Shown here piece after piece: positions 1 to 8,417 of a DNA stretch of 64,000 nt. Every line of letters begins with the position of its first letter. Position 1 is the first letter of the stretch. The DNA lies in assembly GCF_002117935.1 (NCBI RefSeq), contig NZ_BDJE01000047.1, positions 116,501 through 180,500 of the forward strand. The letters run 5' to 3'. Both the position numbers and the translations under genes were made by a program. The stretch is from Nocardioides sp. PD653-B2. Lineage in GTDB: Bacteria; Actinomycetota; Actinomycetes; Propionibacteriales; Nocardioidaceae. The notes beneath the pieces were generated by a model, which was given only the letters and a program-made list of their open reading frames with translations, was not told where the DNA came from and did not search any database.

Positions 1-557
1 ACCCGCTCGGCGAGCCGCTCGCGCTCGAGGGTCGTGACGACCGCGCGCCCGGCCTGCCGGGCGTAGATCTCCAGCAGCGCGCGTTTCTCGGCGCTCGGGA
101 CGAGTCCGTCGCGCGGCAGCTCCATGCCGAGGAAGCCGAGGAAGCCGCCGTCCGCGCCTTCGAGGGGCGCGATCAGCATGTCCTCGGGGTGCCAGGCACC
201 CGCCGCGACGTTGTCACGCGGCGCGTCGGAGAACCAGCCCCACTTCTCGATGTCGAGGACCAGCTTGTCGTGGGGGATGAACTTCAGCGCCCCCCAGTCC
301 TCGGCGGTCTCGAGCTGCACGAGCAGCTGGTCGACCGGCGCCAGGCTGTCGACCAGCACCCGCCGGGCCTCCTCCGGGCCGACCAGCGCCAGCGTGTGCA
401 GGTAGCCGTCCTCGCGGGCCACCGAGATGCCCACGAGGTCGAAGCCGGCGACCTCCGCCACGCCCTCGGCGATCGCCTGGAGGGCGTCGCGTGACTGGGT
501 GTCCGACCAGCGCGACCCGCGGACCGGACGCACGAAGTCAGGAGCGTCTTCGGACAT
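1..557 (-). CDS. GAF-domain sensor protein, partial (paralog of the kinase at 3448-5232)
   Basis: The gene runs off the left edge, so only about 185 N-terminal residues are visible. They align by eye along their whole length with the N-terminus of the histidine kinase at 3448-5232: both share a WSD..SRDALQ.IAEGV opening, a DDWG/EDWG motif, AWHP..LLIAPL and a QAGRAVV..LERE ending. That portion is a GAF-like ligand-sensing domain, and the missing part probably holds a second GAF and the HisKA/HATPase core. This is inferred from the paralog. The ATG start follows a TAGGAT box 7 nt upstream with no clear ribosome site, so the mRNA may be leaderless. It diverges from the molybdopterin enzyme genes. 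Confidence 0.8.
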   Translation of the reverse strand, partial: MSEDAPDFVRPVRGSRWSDTQSRDALQAIAEGVAEVAGFDLVGISVAREDGYLHTLALVGPEEARRVLVDSLAPVDQLLVQLETAEDWGALKFIPHDKLVLDIEKWGWFSDAPRDNVAAGAWHPEDMLIAPLEGADGGFLGFLGMELPRDGLVPSAEKRALLEIYARQAGRAVVTTLERERLAER

Positions 558-617
558 CGCTTCGATCCTACGAGCCGGAGGCCGTGACCGCCTTCACATG
601 GCGTCGTTGGGTCCGGT

Positions 618-2936
618 GTGACCCCTGATCTCGACGCCACGACCGCTGCTCCCGGGATCGGTCGCCGATCCTTCATCGGCTACGTGCTGGGCGGTACGAC
701 GCTCGTCGCGGCCGCCGACCTCGTCGGGGCCGGGGTGCCGGCCGCGGCGGTCCCGGGCACGCCCCAACCCGCGGAGTCCTACGACCTCAACGACTTCCTC
801 ACCGAGGCCGCGATGCCGACCGCGAACCTGATCACGGTGACCGTCCACGAGGACGGCACGGCGTCGTTCGCGCTGCCGCGGATGGAGGTCGGGCAGGGCA
901 TCACCACCTCCACCGCGATGCTGATCGCCGAGGAGCTCGAGCTCCCGGTCGACCGGGTGCGCGTGACCCTGGCCGACGCCCGGCCCGAGCTCCTCTACAA
1001 CCAGCTCACCGGTGGCTCCAACACCACGATCTCGACGTACACCCCGATCCGGGTCGCCGCGGCCGTCGCCAAGGGGGCCCTGCTCGAGGCGGCCGCGATC
1101 CAGCTCGGCGACACGGTCGACAACCTCCGGGCCAAGGGCGGCGTCGTCCAGGCGCCGGACGGCTCGTCGGTGACGTACGGCGAGCTCGCGCGCGCGGCCG
1201 CCGGCAGCACCACCCGCGCGATGGAGGTCCGGCTCAAGGAGCCGGGTGAGTTCCGCGTCGTCGGCGTCGGCCAGCCGCGGATCGACGCGCTGGACGCCGT
1301 GACCGGCCGCAAGCTGTACGCCACCGACCTCCAGGTGAAGGGTGCGCTGCCGACGATGGTCTGCCGCGCGCCCACGCTCAACGGCACCCCGAAGCGGCTG
1401 CGCAACAAGGCGGCGGTCCTCGCGATGCCCGGGGTCCGCAACGTGGCGGTCGTCGACTCGGGCGTCGCGGTCCGCGCGGAGACCTTCGGCCAGTGCATCG
1501 ACGCGATCCGGGCGATGAAGGTGGACTGGGTGGACGGGCCCGTCGCCGGCCTCTCCGACGCCGACATCGTCGACGAGCTGCGCGCGGCGGAGCTCCCGCT
1601 GCCGACGCTGCCCGACAACCCCTTGGCGAAGACCGTCGACCTCGACGTCCTCTTCTACTTCCGCAGCAACTCCGCGATGGACACCAACTCCGCGATCGCC
1701 GACGTCCGACCGGACCGGGCCACGGTCTGGGCCGGGCTGAAGTCGCCGATCACCGCACAGCAGAAGATCGCGGAGGCGCTGGGCCTCAGCCAGGACGCCG
1801 TGAAGGTCCACGTCGTGCAGGGCGGCGGGTCCTTCGGGCGCCGCCTGTTCTTCGACGGGGCCCTCGAGGCCGCGAAGATCTCGCAGGCGATGGGCAAGCC
1901 GGTCAAGCTGATGTGGCACCGCGCCGACGACGCCCGGGTCGGCCGCGGGCACCCCATGGCCACCAGCCGGGTCCGGGCCGTGCACGCGAACGGCGAGGTG
2001 CTCGCCTTCCAGCAGAGCCACACCAGCATCGAGACCGACTTCCGGCACGGTCTCGGCGAGATCATCACGGCGAACTCCGCCGACCTGCCCGGCGGGCTCG
2101 GCAACCTCGGCTTCGCCGAGACGGTCTTCGAGCTGACGCAGGAGGTGCCCTACGACTTCGGCGTCATCACCCAGACGCTCACCGAGACCGACGACCGGTT
2201 CAACACCGGCAGCATGCGCAACATCTACTCACCCGACGTCCGTGTGGCCGGCGAGCTGATGGTCGACCGGCTGGCCGCGGCGATGGGCCAGGACCCGTAC
2301 GAGTTCCGCCGCGCCCACCTCCGCAACGACCGGGTGCGCGCGGTTCTCGACACGGTCGCCGACGTGGGCGACTGGGGGCGTTCGATGCCGGCCGGCACGG
2401 CGCAGGGGATCGCGATTCACAAGGAGTACAAGGGCTGCAGCGCCTGCCTGGTCGAGATCGACAACCGGCCTCAGCAGACCGGGCGCGACATCCGGGACGG
2501 TGTCGGCGGCCCCCGGGTGACGAAGGTCGTCTTCGCGATCGACGTCGGGCTCGTGGTCAACCCGCGCGGCCTGGAGGCGCAGATGCAGGGCTGCATCAAC
2601 GACGGCATCGCCCTCGCGCTGACGTCGAGCATGCACCTGCGCGACGGGCACTTCCTGGAGGCCAGTTGGGACAACTACTTCTACACGCGCCAGTGGAACA
2701 CGCCGCCCGACGTGGAGGTGGTGGTGATGGCGTCCGACAGCGCCCAGCCCGGCGGCGCCGGCGAGGCGGGTGTCGCGGCGACGTTCGCCGCGGTCGCGTG
2801 CGCCTTCGCCCGCGCGGCCGGGAGCGTCCCGACGTACTTCCCGGTCAACCACCGCGACCCGCTCGAGTTCACGCCCAAGCCGTTCGTGCCACCCATCCCG
2901 CAGTCGCCCACCAACGGGCTCAAGCTCACCTACTGA
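618..2936 (+). CDS. Isoquinoline 1-oxidoreductase-type molybdopterin-binding large subunit
   Basis: 772-residue catalytic subunit of the xanthine dehydrogenase / IorB family, which hydroxylates N-heterocycles or aldehydes using a molybdopterin cytosine dinucleotide cofactor. A twin-arginine signal (RRSFIGYVLGG near residue 16, then an Ala-rich stretch) predicts Tat export of the folded enzyme. Family motifs visible are EVGQGITT, a glycine-rich QGGGSFGRRL loop, and GGAGEAG near residue 715, where the catalytic glutamate normally sits. The GTG start was chosen because the Tat motif follows it directly. The 2Fe-2S subunit starts 9 nt after the stop, so the two form one operon. True substrate unknown; no CoxG or XdhC maturation gene is visible nearby. 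Confidence 0.88.
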   Translation: MTPDLDATTAAPGIGRRSFIGYVLGGTTLVAAADLVGAGVPAAAVPGTPQPAESYDLNDFLTEAAMPTANLITVTVHEDGTASFALPRMEVGQGITTSTAMLIAEELELPVDRVRVTLADARPELLYNQLTGGSNTTISTYTPIRVAAAVAKGALLEAAAIQLGDTVDNLRAKGGVVQAPDGSSVTYGELARAAAGSTTRAMEVRLKEPGEFRVVGVGQPRIDALDAVTGRKLYATDLQVKGALPTMVCRAPTLNGTPKRLRNKAAVLAMPGVRNVAVVDSGVAVRAETFGQCIDAIRAMKVDWVDGPVAGLSDADIVDELRAAELPLPTLPDNPLAKTVDLDVLFYFRSNSAMDTNSAIADVRPDRATVWAGLKSPITAQQKIAEALGLSQDAVKVHVVQGGGSFGRRLFFDGALEAAKISQAMGKPVKLMWHRADDARVGRGHPMATSRVRAVHANGEVLAFQQSHTSIETDFRHGLGEIITANSADLPGGLGNLGFAETVFELTQEVPYDFGVITQTLTETDDRFNTGSMRNIYSPDVRVAGELMVDRLAAAMGQDPYEFRRAHLRNDRVRAVLDTVADVGDWGRSMPAGTAQGIAIHKEYKGCSACLVEIDNRPQQTGRDIRDGVGGPRVTKVVFAIDVGLVVNPRGLEAQMQGCINDGIALALTSSMHLRDGHFLEASWDNYFYTRQWNTPPDVEVVVMASDSAQPGGAGEAGVAATFAAVACAFARAAGSVPTYFPVNHRDPLEFTPKPFVPPIPQSPTNGLKLTY

Positions 2937-2945
2937 GGAGCCGAC

Positions 2946-3422
2946 GTGCCTCGACAGACCTTCGTCCTCAACGGCAAGCCGACGACCGTCGACGTCCACG
3001 ACGACGTCCGCGTGCTCTGGGTGCTGCGCGACCTGCTCGGGGTCACCGGCCCCAAGTACGGCTGCGGCATCAACGTCTGCAAGGCCTGCACCTCGCACGT
3101 CAACGGCCGGGCGTTCAACCCGTGCTCGGTCCGCGTCGGCGACCTGGAGAAGACCGACGAGATCACCACGATCGAGGGCCTCGCCGACACCGTCGACGGC
3201 GACCTGCACCCGATGCAGCAGGCCTGGCTCGACCGTGACGTCGCCCAGTGCGGCTACTGCCAGCCCGGCCAGATCATGGCGGCGGTGGCGCTGGTCCGCA
3301 AGGTTCGCCGGGAGGGCCGATCGATCACCGACGCGGACCTCGACGGCATCCGCAACATCTGCCGCTGCGGCACCTACACGCGGATCCGCGAGGCGATCGC
3401 GCAGGGCGAGCGCCAGATGTGA
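2946..3422 (+). CDS. [2Fe-2S]-binding small subunit of molybdopterin hydroxylase (IorA/CoxS type)
   Basis: 158 residues, the normal length for the iron-sulfur subunit that passes electrons from the molybdenum centre. All eight cluster cysteines are visible: C40, C45, C48 and C60 form the plant-ferredoxin-type site (CGINVCKAC), and C102, C105, C139 and C141 form the second site (CGYCQPGQ and CRCGTY). It starts with GTG behind a GAGGAG ribosome site. It has no signal peptide, so it would reach the outside by hitchhiking on the Tat signal of the large subunit, as in related enzymes. No FAD subunit is present, which fits the two-subunit isoquinoline-oxidoreductase arrangement. Confidence 0.92.
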   Translation: MPRQTFVLNGKPTTVDVHDDVRVLWVLRDLLGVTGPKYGCGINVCKACTSHVNGRAFNPCSVRVGDLEKTDEITTIEGLADTVDGDLHPMQQAWLDRDVAQCGYCQPGQIMAAVALVRKVRREGRSITDADLDGIRNICRCGTYTRIREAIAQGERQM

Positions 3423-3447
3423 CCGGCCCGGGTCGAAGCGGCCCGGG

Positions 3448-5232
3448 TCAGAGCGGCGCGGCCGGGAGGATCACCCGGAACGTGCTGCCGCGGCCCAGCT
3501 CGGACTCGATCTCGAGTCGGCCGTGGTGCCGGTCGACGACCCGGCGGGCGATCGCCAGACCCAGGCCGGTGCCGGGCTGGGCGACCGCGGCCGGGTTCGT
3601 CGAGCGGAAGAACTCGGTGCCGAGCCGCGCGACGTCCGCGGCCGCGATGCCGATGCCCTCGTCGGCCACGGAGAGCACCACTGCCTCGTCGGTGCGCGAC
3701 ACGGTGATCGTGACCACGCCGCCGTGGGGCGTGTACTTCACCGCGTTGCTCACCAGGTTGGCACAGACCGTGTCGAGCTCGTCGGGGTCACCGAGCGCGA
3801 GCACCGGCTCCGCGGGCGCCACGACCCGGACGTCGATGCCCTTCTGCTCCGCCGCGACCATCGTCAGGTCGACGACCTCGTCGACGAGGCGGTGCAGGTC
3901 GACCGGGGCGGCGATGATCGGGTTGTCGGCGTCCCCGACCTTCGCCAGCAGGAGCAGGTCGTCGATGACGCGGACCATCCTGCGGGCACCGCGCCCCATG
4001 GCGTTGAGCGAGCTCTGGGTGGTGCCGGAGAGGTCGGGAGACGACTCGAGCATCTCGAGGTGCCCGAGCACCGACGTGAGCGGGTTCTTCAGCTCGTGGG
4101 CGACGGTGGCGATCAACTGGCCCTTGTAGGTGTCGAGCGCCTGGAGCTCCTCGACGAGCTGGTGCTCGCGCTCGAAGGTCCGCGCGTTCAAGATCGCGCG
4201 GCCCAGGTCGTGGCCGATGTCGAGCGCGGTGGCGGCCTCGGCCTCGGTCCACGCCGGGGCGCCGGGCGGCCGGGTCAGCACGAGGTTGCCGAGGCACTCG
4301 GGGCCGGCACCGATCGGGGTGAAGAGCAGCGACTCGACGCCGATGTCGGCGATGAAGGCGAGGATCTGCTCAATCTCCTCCGGGGTGATCGTGTCGGCGA
4401 AGCCGCGGTACTGCGCGACGACCACCGCACGCTGCTCGTCCCAGGCGGCCCGGGCCGCCCTCTCGGCGATCGCGACCATCTCGGGGCCCAGCTCGATCGA
4501 GTCGCCGTCAGCGGAGTAGATCGCGCTCCGCCCCGAGCTCTCGAAGGCCTGCAACCACATGCCGGCCGCGCGGAACCCGTCGAGCAGGGCCCCCCGGCTG
4601 TCGGCGACGATCCGGTCGAGGCTCAGCTGGGCGGTCGCCCGGCGCACGATCAGCCGGGCCGCCTCGGCCATCCGCACCTGCTCGGCGAGCGCCTCCCGCT
4701 CGAGAGCGACGACGACGGCGCGCCCGGCCTGCTCGGCGTAGCTGTTGAGCACCGCGCGCTGGGCCGCGCCGGGCCGGCGGCCGTCGACCGGCAGGTCGAT
4801 GGCGAGCGTGCCGCGCAGGGTCCCGTCGACGTACAGCGGCGCGATCAGCAGGTCGAGCGGGTGCCAGGCGTCCGGGGCGTCGATCGGCTCGATGTCGGGG
4901 ACCCAGCCCCAGTCCTCGCCGGCGCCGGGGTCGAGCCGCTCGTGCGGCACGAAGCGGAGCAGGCCCCAGTCGTCGGCCTTGGCGATCTCCCGGTTGAGCC
5001 GGTCGACCGGCGTGCGGGTGCCCTGGAGCTGCTGGCGCGCGGCGTCGCTGCCGGCGACCGCCATCACCTCGAGCCTGCCGTCCGCGCGAACGACGCTGAT
5101 CGCGGCGACCCCGAAGCCGGCGAGCTGGGTGACCCCCTCGGCGATGAGCTGGAGGGCGTCGCGCGAAGGGGCGTCCGACCAGCTGGTTTGCGGGTCGGAC
5201 ACCGGCGTGGTCTGGGAGTTCTCCCGAGACAT
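3448..5232 (-). CDS. GAF-domain sensor histidine kinase
   Basis: 594 residues, apparently soluble. Two GAF-like regions (about 20-165 and 200-350) precede a HisKA dimerisation domain with H-box VAHELKNPLTSVLGHLE near residue 380, and a HATPase_c domain with N-box (LVSNAVKYTPHGG), G1 (DEGIGIA) and G2 (GTGLGLAIA). The phospho-acceptor His and ATP-binding residues are intact, so an active kinase is expected. No response regulator gene is adjacent. It converges on the hydroxylase operon and diverges from purF. Its N-terminus is paralogous to the truncated gene at 1-557, so two related sensors bracket the hydroxylase pair. Confidence 0.92.
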   Translation of the reverse strand: MSRENSQTTPVSDPQTSWSDAPSRDALQLIAEGVTQLAGFGVAAISVVRADGRLEVMAVAGSDAARQQLQGTRTPVDRLNREIAKADDWGLLRFVPHERLDPGAGEDWGWVPDIEPIDAPDAWHPLDLLIAPLYVDGTLRGTLAIDLPVDGRRPGAAQRAVLNSYAEQAGRAVVVALEREALAEQVRMAEAARLIVRRATAQLSLDRIVADSRGALLDGFRAAGMWLQAFESSGRSAIYSADGDSIELGPEMVAIAERAARAAWDEQRAVVVAQYRGFADTITPEEIEQILAFIADIGVESLLFTPIGAGPECLGNLVLTRPPGAPAWTEAEAATALDIGHDLGRAILNARTFEREHQLVEELQALDTYKGQLIATVAHELKNPLTSVLGHLEMLESSPDLSGTTQSSLNAMGRGARRMVRVIDDLLLLAKVGDADNPIIAAPVDLHRLVDEVVDLTMVAAEQKGIDVRVVAPAEPVLALGDPDELDTVCANLVSNAVKYTPHGGVVTITVSRTDEAVVLSVADEGIGIAAADVARLGTEFFRSTNPAAVAQPGTGLGLAIARRVVDRHHGRLEIESELGRGSTFRVILPAAPL

Positions 5233-5335
5233 AGTTCCTCGTGTCCTTCGGTGGGGCGCTCGCCCATCGTACGCACGCCGACGTATCCGACCGCCACGGT
5301 CGGGACGGCGAATGGGACCCGCCGCCGAGGAGACC

Positions 5336-5341
5336 TAGACT
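5336..5341 (+). promoter_or_regulatory. Putative -10 box (TAGACT) of leaderless purF
   Basis: TAGACT lies exactly 6 nt before the GTG start of purF, and no Shine-Dalgarno sequence separates them. In actinobacteria this spacing puts transcription initiation on the start codon. I see no convincing -35 element. Confidence 0.5.
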
Positions 5342-5347
5342 TTCGAC

Positions 5348-6892
5348 GTGCCCTTCCACAACGGCCCCCGCAAGGGTGGCGACGGCAGGTTGACCGCGGC
5401 CCTCGATCCGCACGACCAGGGACCCCAGGACGCCTGCGGTGTCTTCGGCGTCTGGGCGCCGGGGGAGGACGTCGCCAAGCTGACCTACTTCGGGCTCTAC
5501 GCACTCCAGCACCGTGGTCAGGAGTCCGCCGGCATCGCGGTGAGCAACGGCCGCCAGATCCTGGTCTACAAGGACATGGGCCTGGTCTCGCAGGTGTTCG
5601 ACGAGACGACCCTCGCGTCGCTGCGCGGTCACCTCGCGATCGGCCACAGCCGCTACTCGACCACCGGGGCCAGCACCTGGCAGAACGCGCAGCCGACGTT
5701 CCGGCCCACCGCCGACGGCTCGATCGCGCTCGGCCACAACGGCAACCTGATCAACACCCACGAGCTGGCCCAGATGGTCGTCGACCTGCCCGGGCCCGAC
5801 GACGAGCTCGAGCTGCACACCCGCCCGTCGGAGCCGTCCACCAACGACACCGGCCTGGTCACCGCGCTGCTCGCGCACCACCCCGACACCTCGCTCGAGC
5901 AGCGCGCCCTCGAGGTGCTGCCGCTCCTCAAGGGCGCGTTCTGCTTCGTCTGGATGAACGAGAACACGCTGTACGCCGCGCGCGACCCGCAGGGCATCCG
6001 CCCGCTCGTGCTCGGCCGCCTCGACCGCGGCTGGGTCGTGGCCAGCGAGGACGCCGCACTGGCGACCATCGGCGCGAGCGTCGTCCGCGAGGTCGAGCCC
6101 GGCGAGATGATCGTCATCGACGAGAACGGCCTGCGCTCCCACAAGTTCGCCGAGCCGGCCCGCAAGGGCTGCGTGTTCGAGTACGTCTACCTCGCCCGCC
6201 CGGACGCCACCATCAACGCTCGCAGCGTGCACGAGTCGCGGGTCGAGATGGGCCGCCAGCTCGCCCGCGAGTTCCCCGTCGAGGCCGACCTGGTGATCCC
6301 CGTCCCCGAGTCCGGCACACCGGCCGCCGCGGGCTACGCCGAGGAGAGCGGGATCCCCTTCGGCCAGGGCTTCGTGAAGAACGCCTACGTCGGCCGCACA
6401 TTCATCCAGCCCAGCCAGACACTGCGCCAGCTCGGCATCCGGCTCAAGCTCAACGCCCTCGAGCACATGATCCGCGGCAAGAAGATCGTGGTGGTCGACG
6501 ACTCGATCGTGCGCGGCAACACCCAGCGCGCGCAGGTGCGGATGCTCCGCGAGGCGGGGGCGCTCGAGGTGCACGTGCGGATCTCGAGCCCGCCGGTGAA
6601 GTGGCCGTGCTTCTACGGCATCGACTTCGCGACCCGGGCCGAGCTGATCGCCAACGGGCTCACCCCCGAGGAGATCGCCGCCAGCGTCGGGGCCGACACC
6701 CTCGGCTACATCTCTCTCGACGGCATGATCGATGCCACGAAGCAGACGCGCGACACCCTCTGCACGGCGTGCTTCACGGGCGAGTACCCGATCGCGCTGC
6801 CCGACGAGAGCCTGCTCGGCAAGCATCTGCTGGAGTCGTCCATCCAGGCGCCGACGTACGGCAAGGCGCTCCCTGTCCTGAACAACCCCTGA
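5348..6892 (+). CDS. purF: Amidophosphoribosyltransferase (glutamine PRPP amidotransferase)
   Basis: Catalyses the first committed step of purine synthesis: PRPP plus glutamine gives 5-phosphoribosylamine. The protein has 514 residues. Cys30 in DACGVFGVW should become the N-terminal glutamine-hydrolysing nucleophile after removal of a 29-residue propeptide. The class II glutaminase domain (RGQESAGI, GHSRYSTTG) is followed by a phosphoribosyltransferase domain with the PRPP loop VVVDDSIVRGNT. Cysteines in GCVFEYVY, PCFYGID and LCTACFTG match the [4Fe-4S]-containing Bacillus-type enzyme. purM follows 13 nt later, so the two are co-transcribed. The GTG start follows a -10 box at 6 nt and lacks a ribosome site. 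Confidence 0.97.
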   Translation: MPFHNGPRKGGDGRLTAALDPHDQGPQDACGVFGVWAPGEDVAKLTYFGLYALQHRGQESAGIAVSNGRQILVYKDMGLVSQVFDETTLASLRGHLAIGHSRYSTTGASTWQNAQPTFRPTADGSIALGHNGNLINTHELAQMVVDLPGPDDELELHTRPSEPSTNDTGLVTALLAHHPDTSLEQRALEVLPLLKGAFCFVWMNENTLYAARDPQGIRPLVLGRLDRGWVVASEDAALATIGASVVREVEPGEMIVIDENGLRSHKFAEPARKGCVFEYVYLARPDATINARSVHESRVEMGRQLAREFPVEADLVIPVPESGTPAAAGYAEESGIPFGQGFVKNAYVGRTFIQPSQTLRQLGIRLKLNALEHMIRGKKIVVVDDSIVRGNTQRAQVRMLREAGALEVHVRISSPPVKWPCFYGIDFATRAELIANGLTPEEIAASVGADTLGYISLDGMIDATKQTRDTLCTACFTGEYPIALPDESLLGKHLLESSIQAPTYGKALPVLNNP

Positions 6893-6905
6893 CCAGGAGC
6901 CCCCG

Positions 6906-7970
6906 TTGAGCGAGTCGAACGCGTACGCCGAGGCCGGCGTCAACATCCAGGCCGCCGACACGGCGATCGAGCTGATGAAGGGCTGGATCGAGAAGTCCCG
7001 GCGGCCCGAGGTCATCGGGGGGCTCGGCGGCTTCGCCGGTCTCTTCGACGCCTCCGCGCTGACCCGCTACCAGCGACCGCTGCTCGCGACCTCGACCGAC
7101 GGTGTCGGCACCAAGGTCGCGATCGCCCAGGCGATGGACGTCCACGACACGATCGGTTTCGACCTGGTCGGGATGGTGGTCGACGACCTGGTCGTCTGCG
7201 GCGCCGAGCCGCTCTTCATGACCGACTACATCGCGACCGGGCGCGTCGAGCCGGAGAAGATCGCCTCGATCGTCAAGGGCATCGCCGAGGGCTGCGTGCT
7301 CGCCGGCTGCGCCCTGATCGGTGGCGAGACCGCGGAGCACCCCGGGCTGCTCGCCCCCGACGAGTACGACGTCGCCGGCGCGACCACCGGCGTGGTCGAG
7401 GCCGACAAGCTGCTCGGCCCGGGCCGGGTCCGCCCCGGTGACGTGGTGATCGCGATGGAGGCCTCGGGCCTGCACTCCAACGGCTACTCGCTGGTGCGCC
7501 ACGTGCTCCTGGAGAAGGCCGGTCTCTCGCTGGAGGCCCACCACGACGAGTTCGGCCGCACCCTCGGCGAGGAGCTGCTCGAGCCGACCCGGATCTACGC
7601 CAAGGCGTGCCTCGACCTCGCCGACCGCACCCGCACCCACGCGATGTCCCACGTGACCGGCGGCGGCCTGGCGGCCAACCTCCAGCGGGTCATGCCGGTC
7701 GAGCTGCGCGCGACCCTCGACCGCCGTACCTGGACGCCCCAGCCGATCTTCGACTTCGTGCGCCGTACCGGCGACGTGCCCCAGCCCGACCTCGAGGCGA
7801 CCCTGAACTGCGGCGTCGGCATGGTCGCACTCACCGACCCCGAGGACGCCGACACGGCGATCGCCGTGCTCGCCGAGCACGGCGTCCGGGCCTGGGTCGC
7901 GGGCGAGGTCACCGTCGACCCGGATCAGCGTGGCCGGGTCGAGCTGACCGGCCAGCACCCCGGCTGGTAG
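6906..7970 (+). CDS. purM: Phosphoribosylformylglycinamidine cyclo-ligase (AIR synthetase)
   Basis: Converts FGAM to aminoimidazole ribonucleotide with ATP in purine synthesis. The protein has 354 residues, full length for the family. Recognisable segments are STDGVGTK (substrate/ATP region), FDLVGMVVDDLVVCGAEPLF, LIGGETAEHPG and HVTGGG. The start appears to be TTG at 6906, because AGGAG lies 8 nt upstream and the sequence that follows (YAEAGVNI) is the conserved N-terminus of PurM. It is co-transcribed with purF. The DUF3073 gene downstream is its usual neighbour in actinobacteria. Confidence 0.96.
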   Translation: MSESNAYAEAGVNIQAADTAIELMKGWIEKSRRPEVIGGLGGFAGLFDASALTRYQRPLLATSTDGVGTKVAIAQAMDVHDTIGFDLVGMVVDDLVVCGAEPLFMTDYIATGRVEPEKIASIVKGIAEGCVLAGCALIGGETAEHPGLLAPDEYDVAGATTGVVEADKLLGPGRVRPGDVVIAMEASGLHSNGYSLVRHVLLEKAGLSLEAHHDEFGRTLGEELLEPTRIYAKACLDLADRTRTHAMSHVTGGGLAANLQRVMPVELRATLDRRTWTPQPIFDFVRRTGDVPQPDLEATLNCGVGMVALTDPEDADTAIAVLAEHGVRAWVAGEVTVDPDQRGRVELTGQHPGW

Positions 7971-8102
7971 GTCCGCGCCGCATTTCGGGCAGGTGATGTG
8001 CGGGAACAGCCGCGCAACAGGTAGCGTTGCCCCCACGAGAACTCTTTGAGACCAGCCCGGGAGCCAGAGTGCCCCGGCCGAGCGTGCGAGGGGGCTGACC
8101 CT

Positions 8103-8291
8103 ATGGGGCGCGGCCGAGCGAAAGCCAAGCAGACGAAGGTCGCCCGCGACCTGAAGTACCGCACTCACGAGACGGACTTCGGGGCGCTCGCCAGTGAGCT
8201 GCACGGTTCCAGTGGTGAGGACGACACCGGTCAGGTGGAGCCCGAAGAGCTCGAGAAGTGGTCGGACTACTCCGGCCCCCGTCGCGACTGA
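8103..8291 (+). CDS. DUF3073 small basic/acidic protein
   Basis: 62 residues beginning MGRGRAKAKQTKVARDLKY. The lysine/arginine-rich N-terminus and acidic, Ser/Asp-rich C-terminus are typical of DUF3073, a short actinobacterial family of unknown function. It sits 132 nt after purM in the same direction, a position it also holds in other actinobacteria. The ATG was chosen because the conserved MGRGRAKAKQTK motif starts there; a longer reading frame upstream lacks family similarity. The charge distribution suggests nucleic-acid contact, but that is a guess. Confidence 0.85.
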   Translation: MGRGRAKAKQTKVARDLKYRTHETDFGALASELHGSSGEDDTGQVEPEELEKWSDYSGPRRD

Positions 8292-8312
8292 CTCTCTCCA
8301 GTCACAGCTGAC

Positions 8313-8406
8313 GCGGGTTTCACCGGTTGACCGCTGAAACCCGCAGGACACGCCGTCACGACACGGCGTGTCGCGCGGATCTCGGCGGCTGACCGGTGAA
8401 ACCCGC
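8313..8406. repeat. Nested inverted repeats between convergent DUF3073 and valine dehydrogenase genes
   Basis: Three interleaved palindromes are present. A 10-bp stem (GCGGGTTTCA / TGAAACCCGC) occupies 8313-8344. A second 10-bp stem (GACACGCCGT / ACGGCGTGTC) occupies 8347-8372. A perfect 15-bp outer repeat pairs 8313-8327 with 8392-8406. The left arm can pair with either of two partners. The location between two converging stops suggests a bidirectional terminator. Confidence 0.75.
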
Positions 8407-8417
8407 GCGCCGCGCCA

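Noticed and set aside
2770..6909. 1379-residue plus-strand frame
   Set aside because: Runs across several well-identified genes on both strands in a third frame; composition is Arg/Ser/Pro-rich shadow coding.
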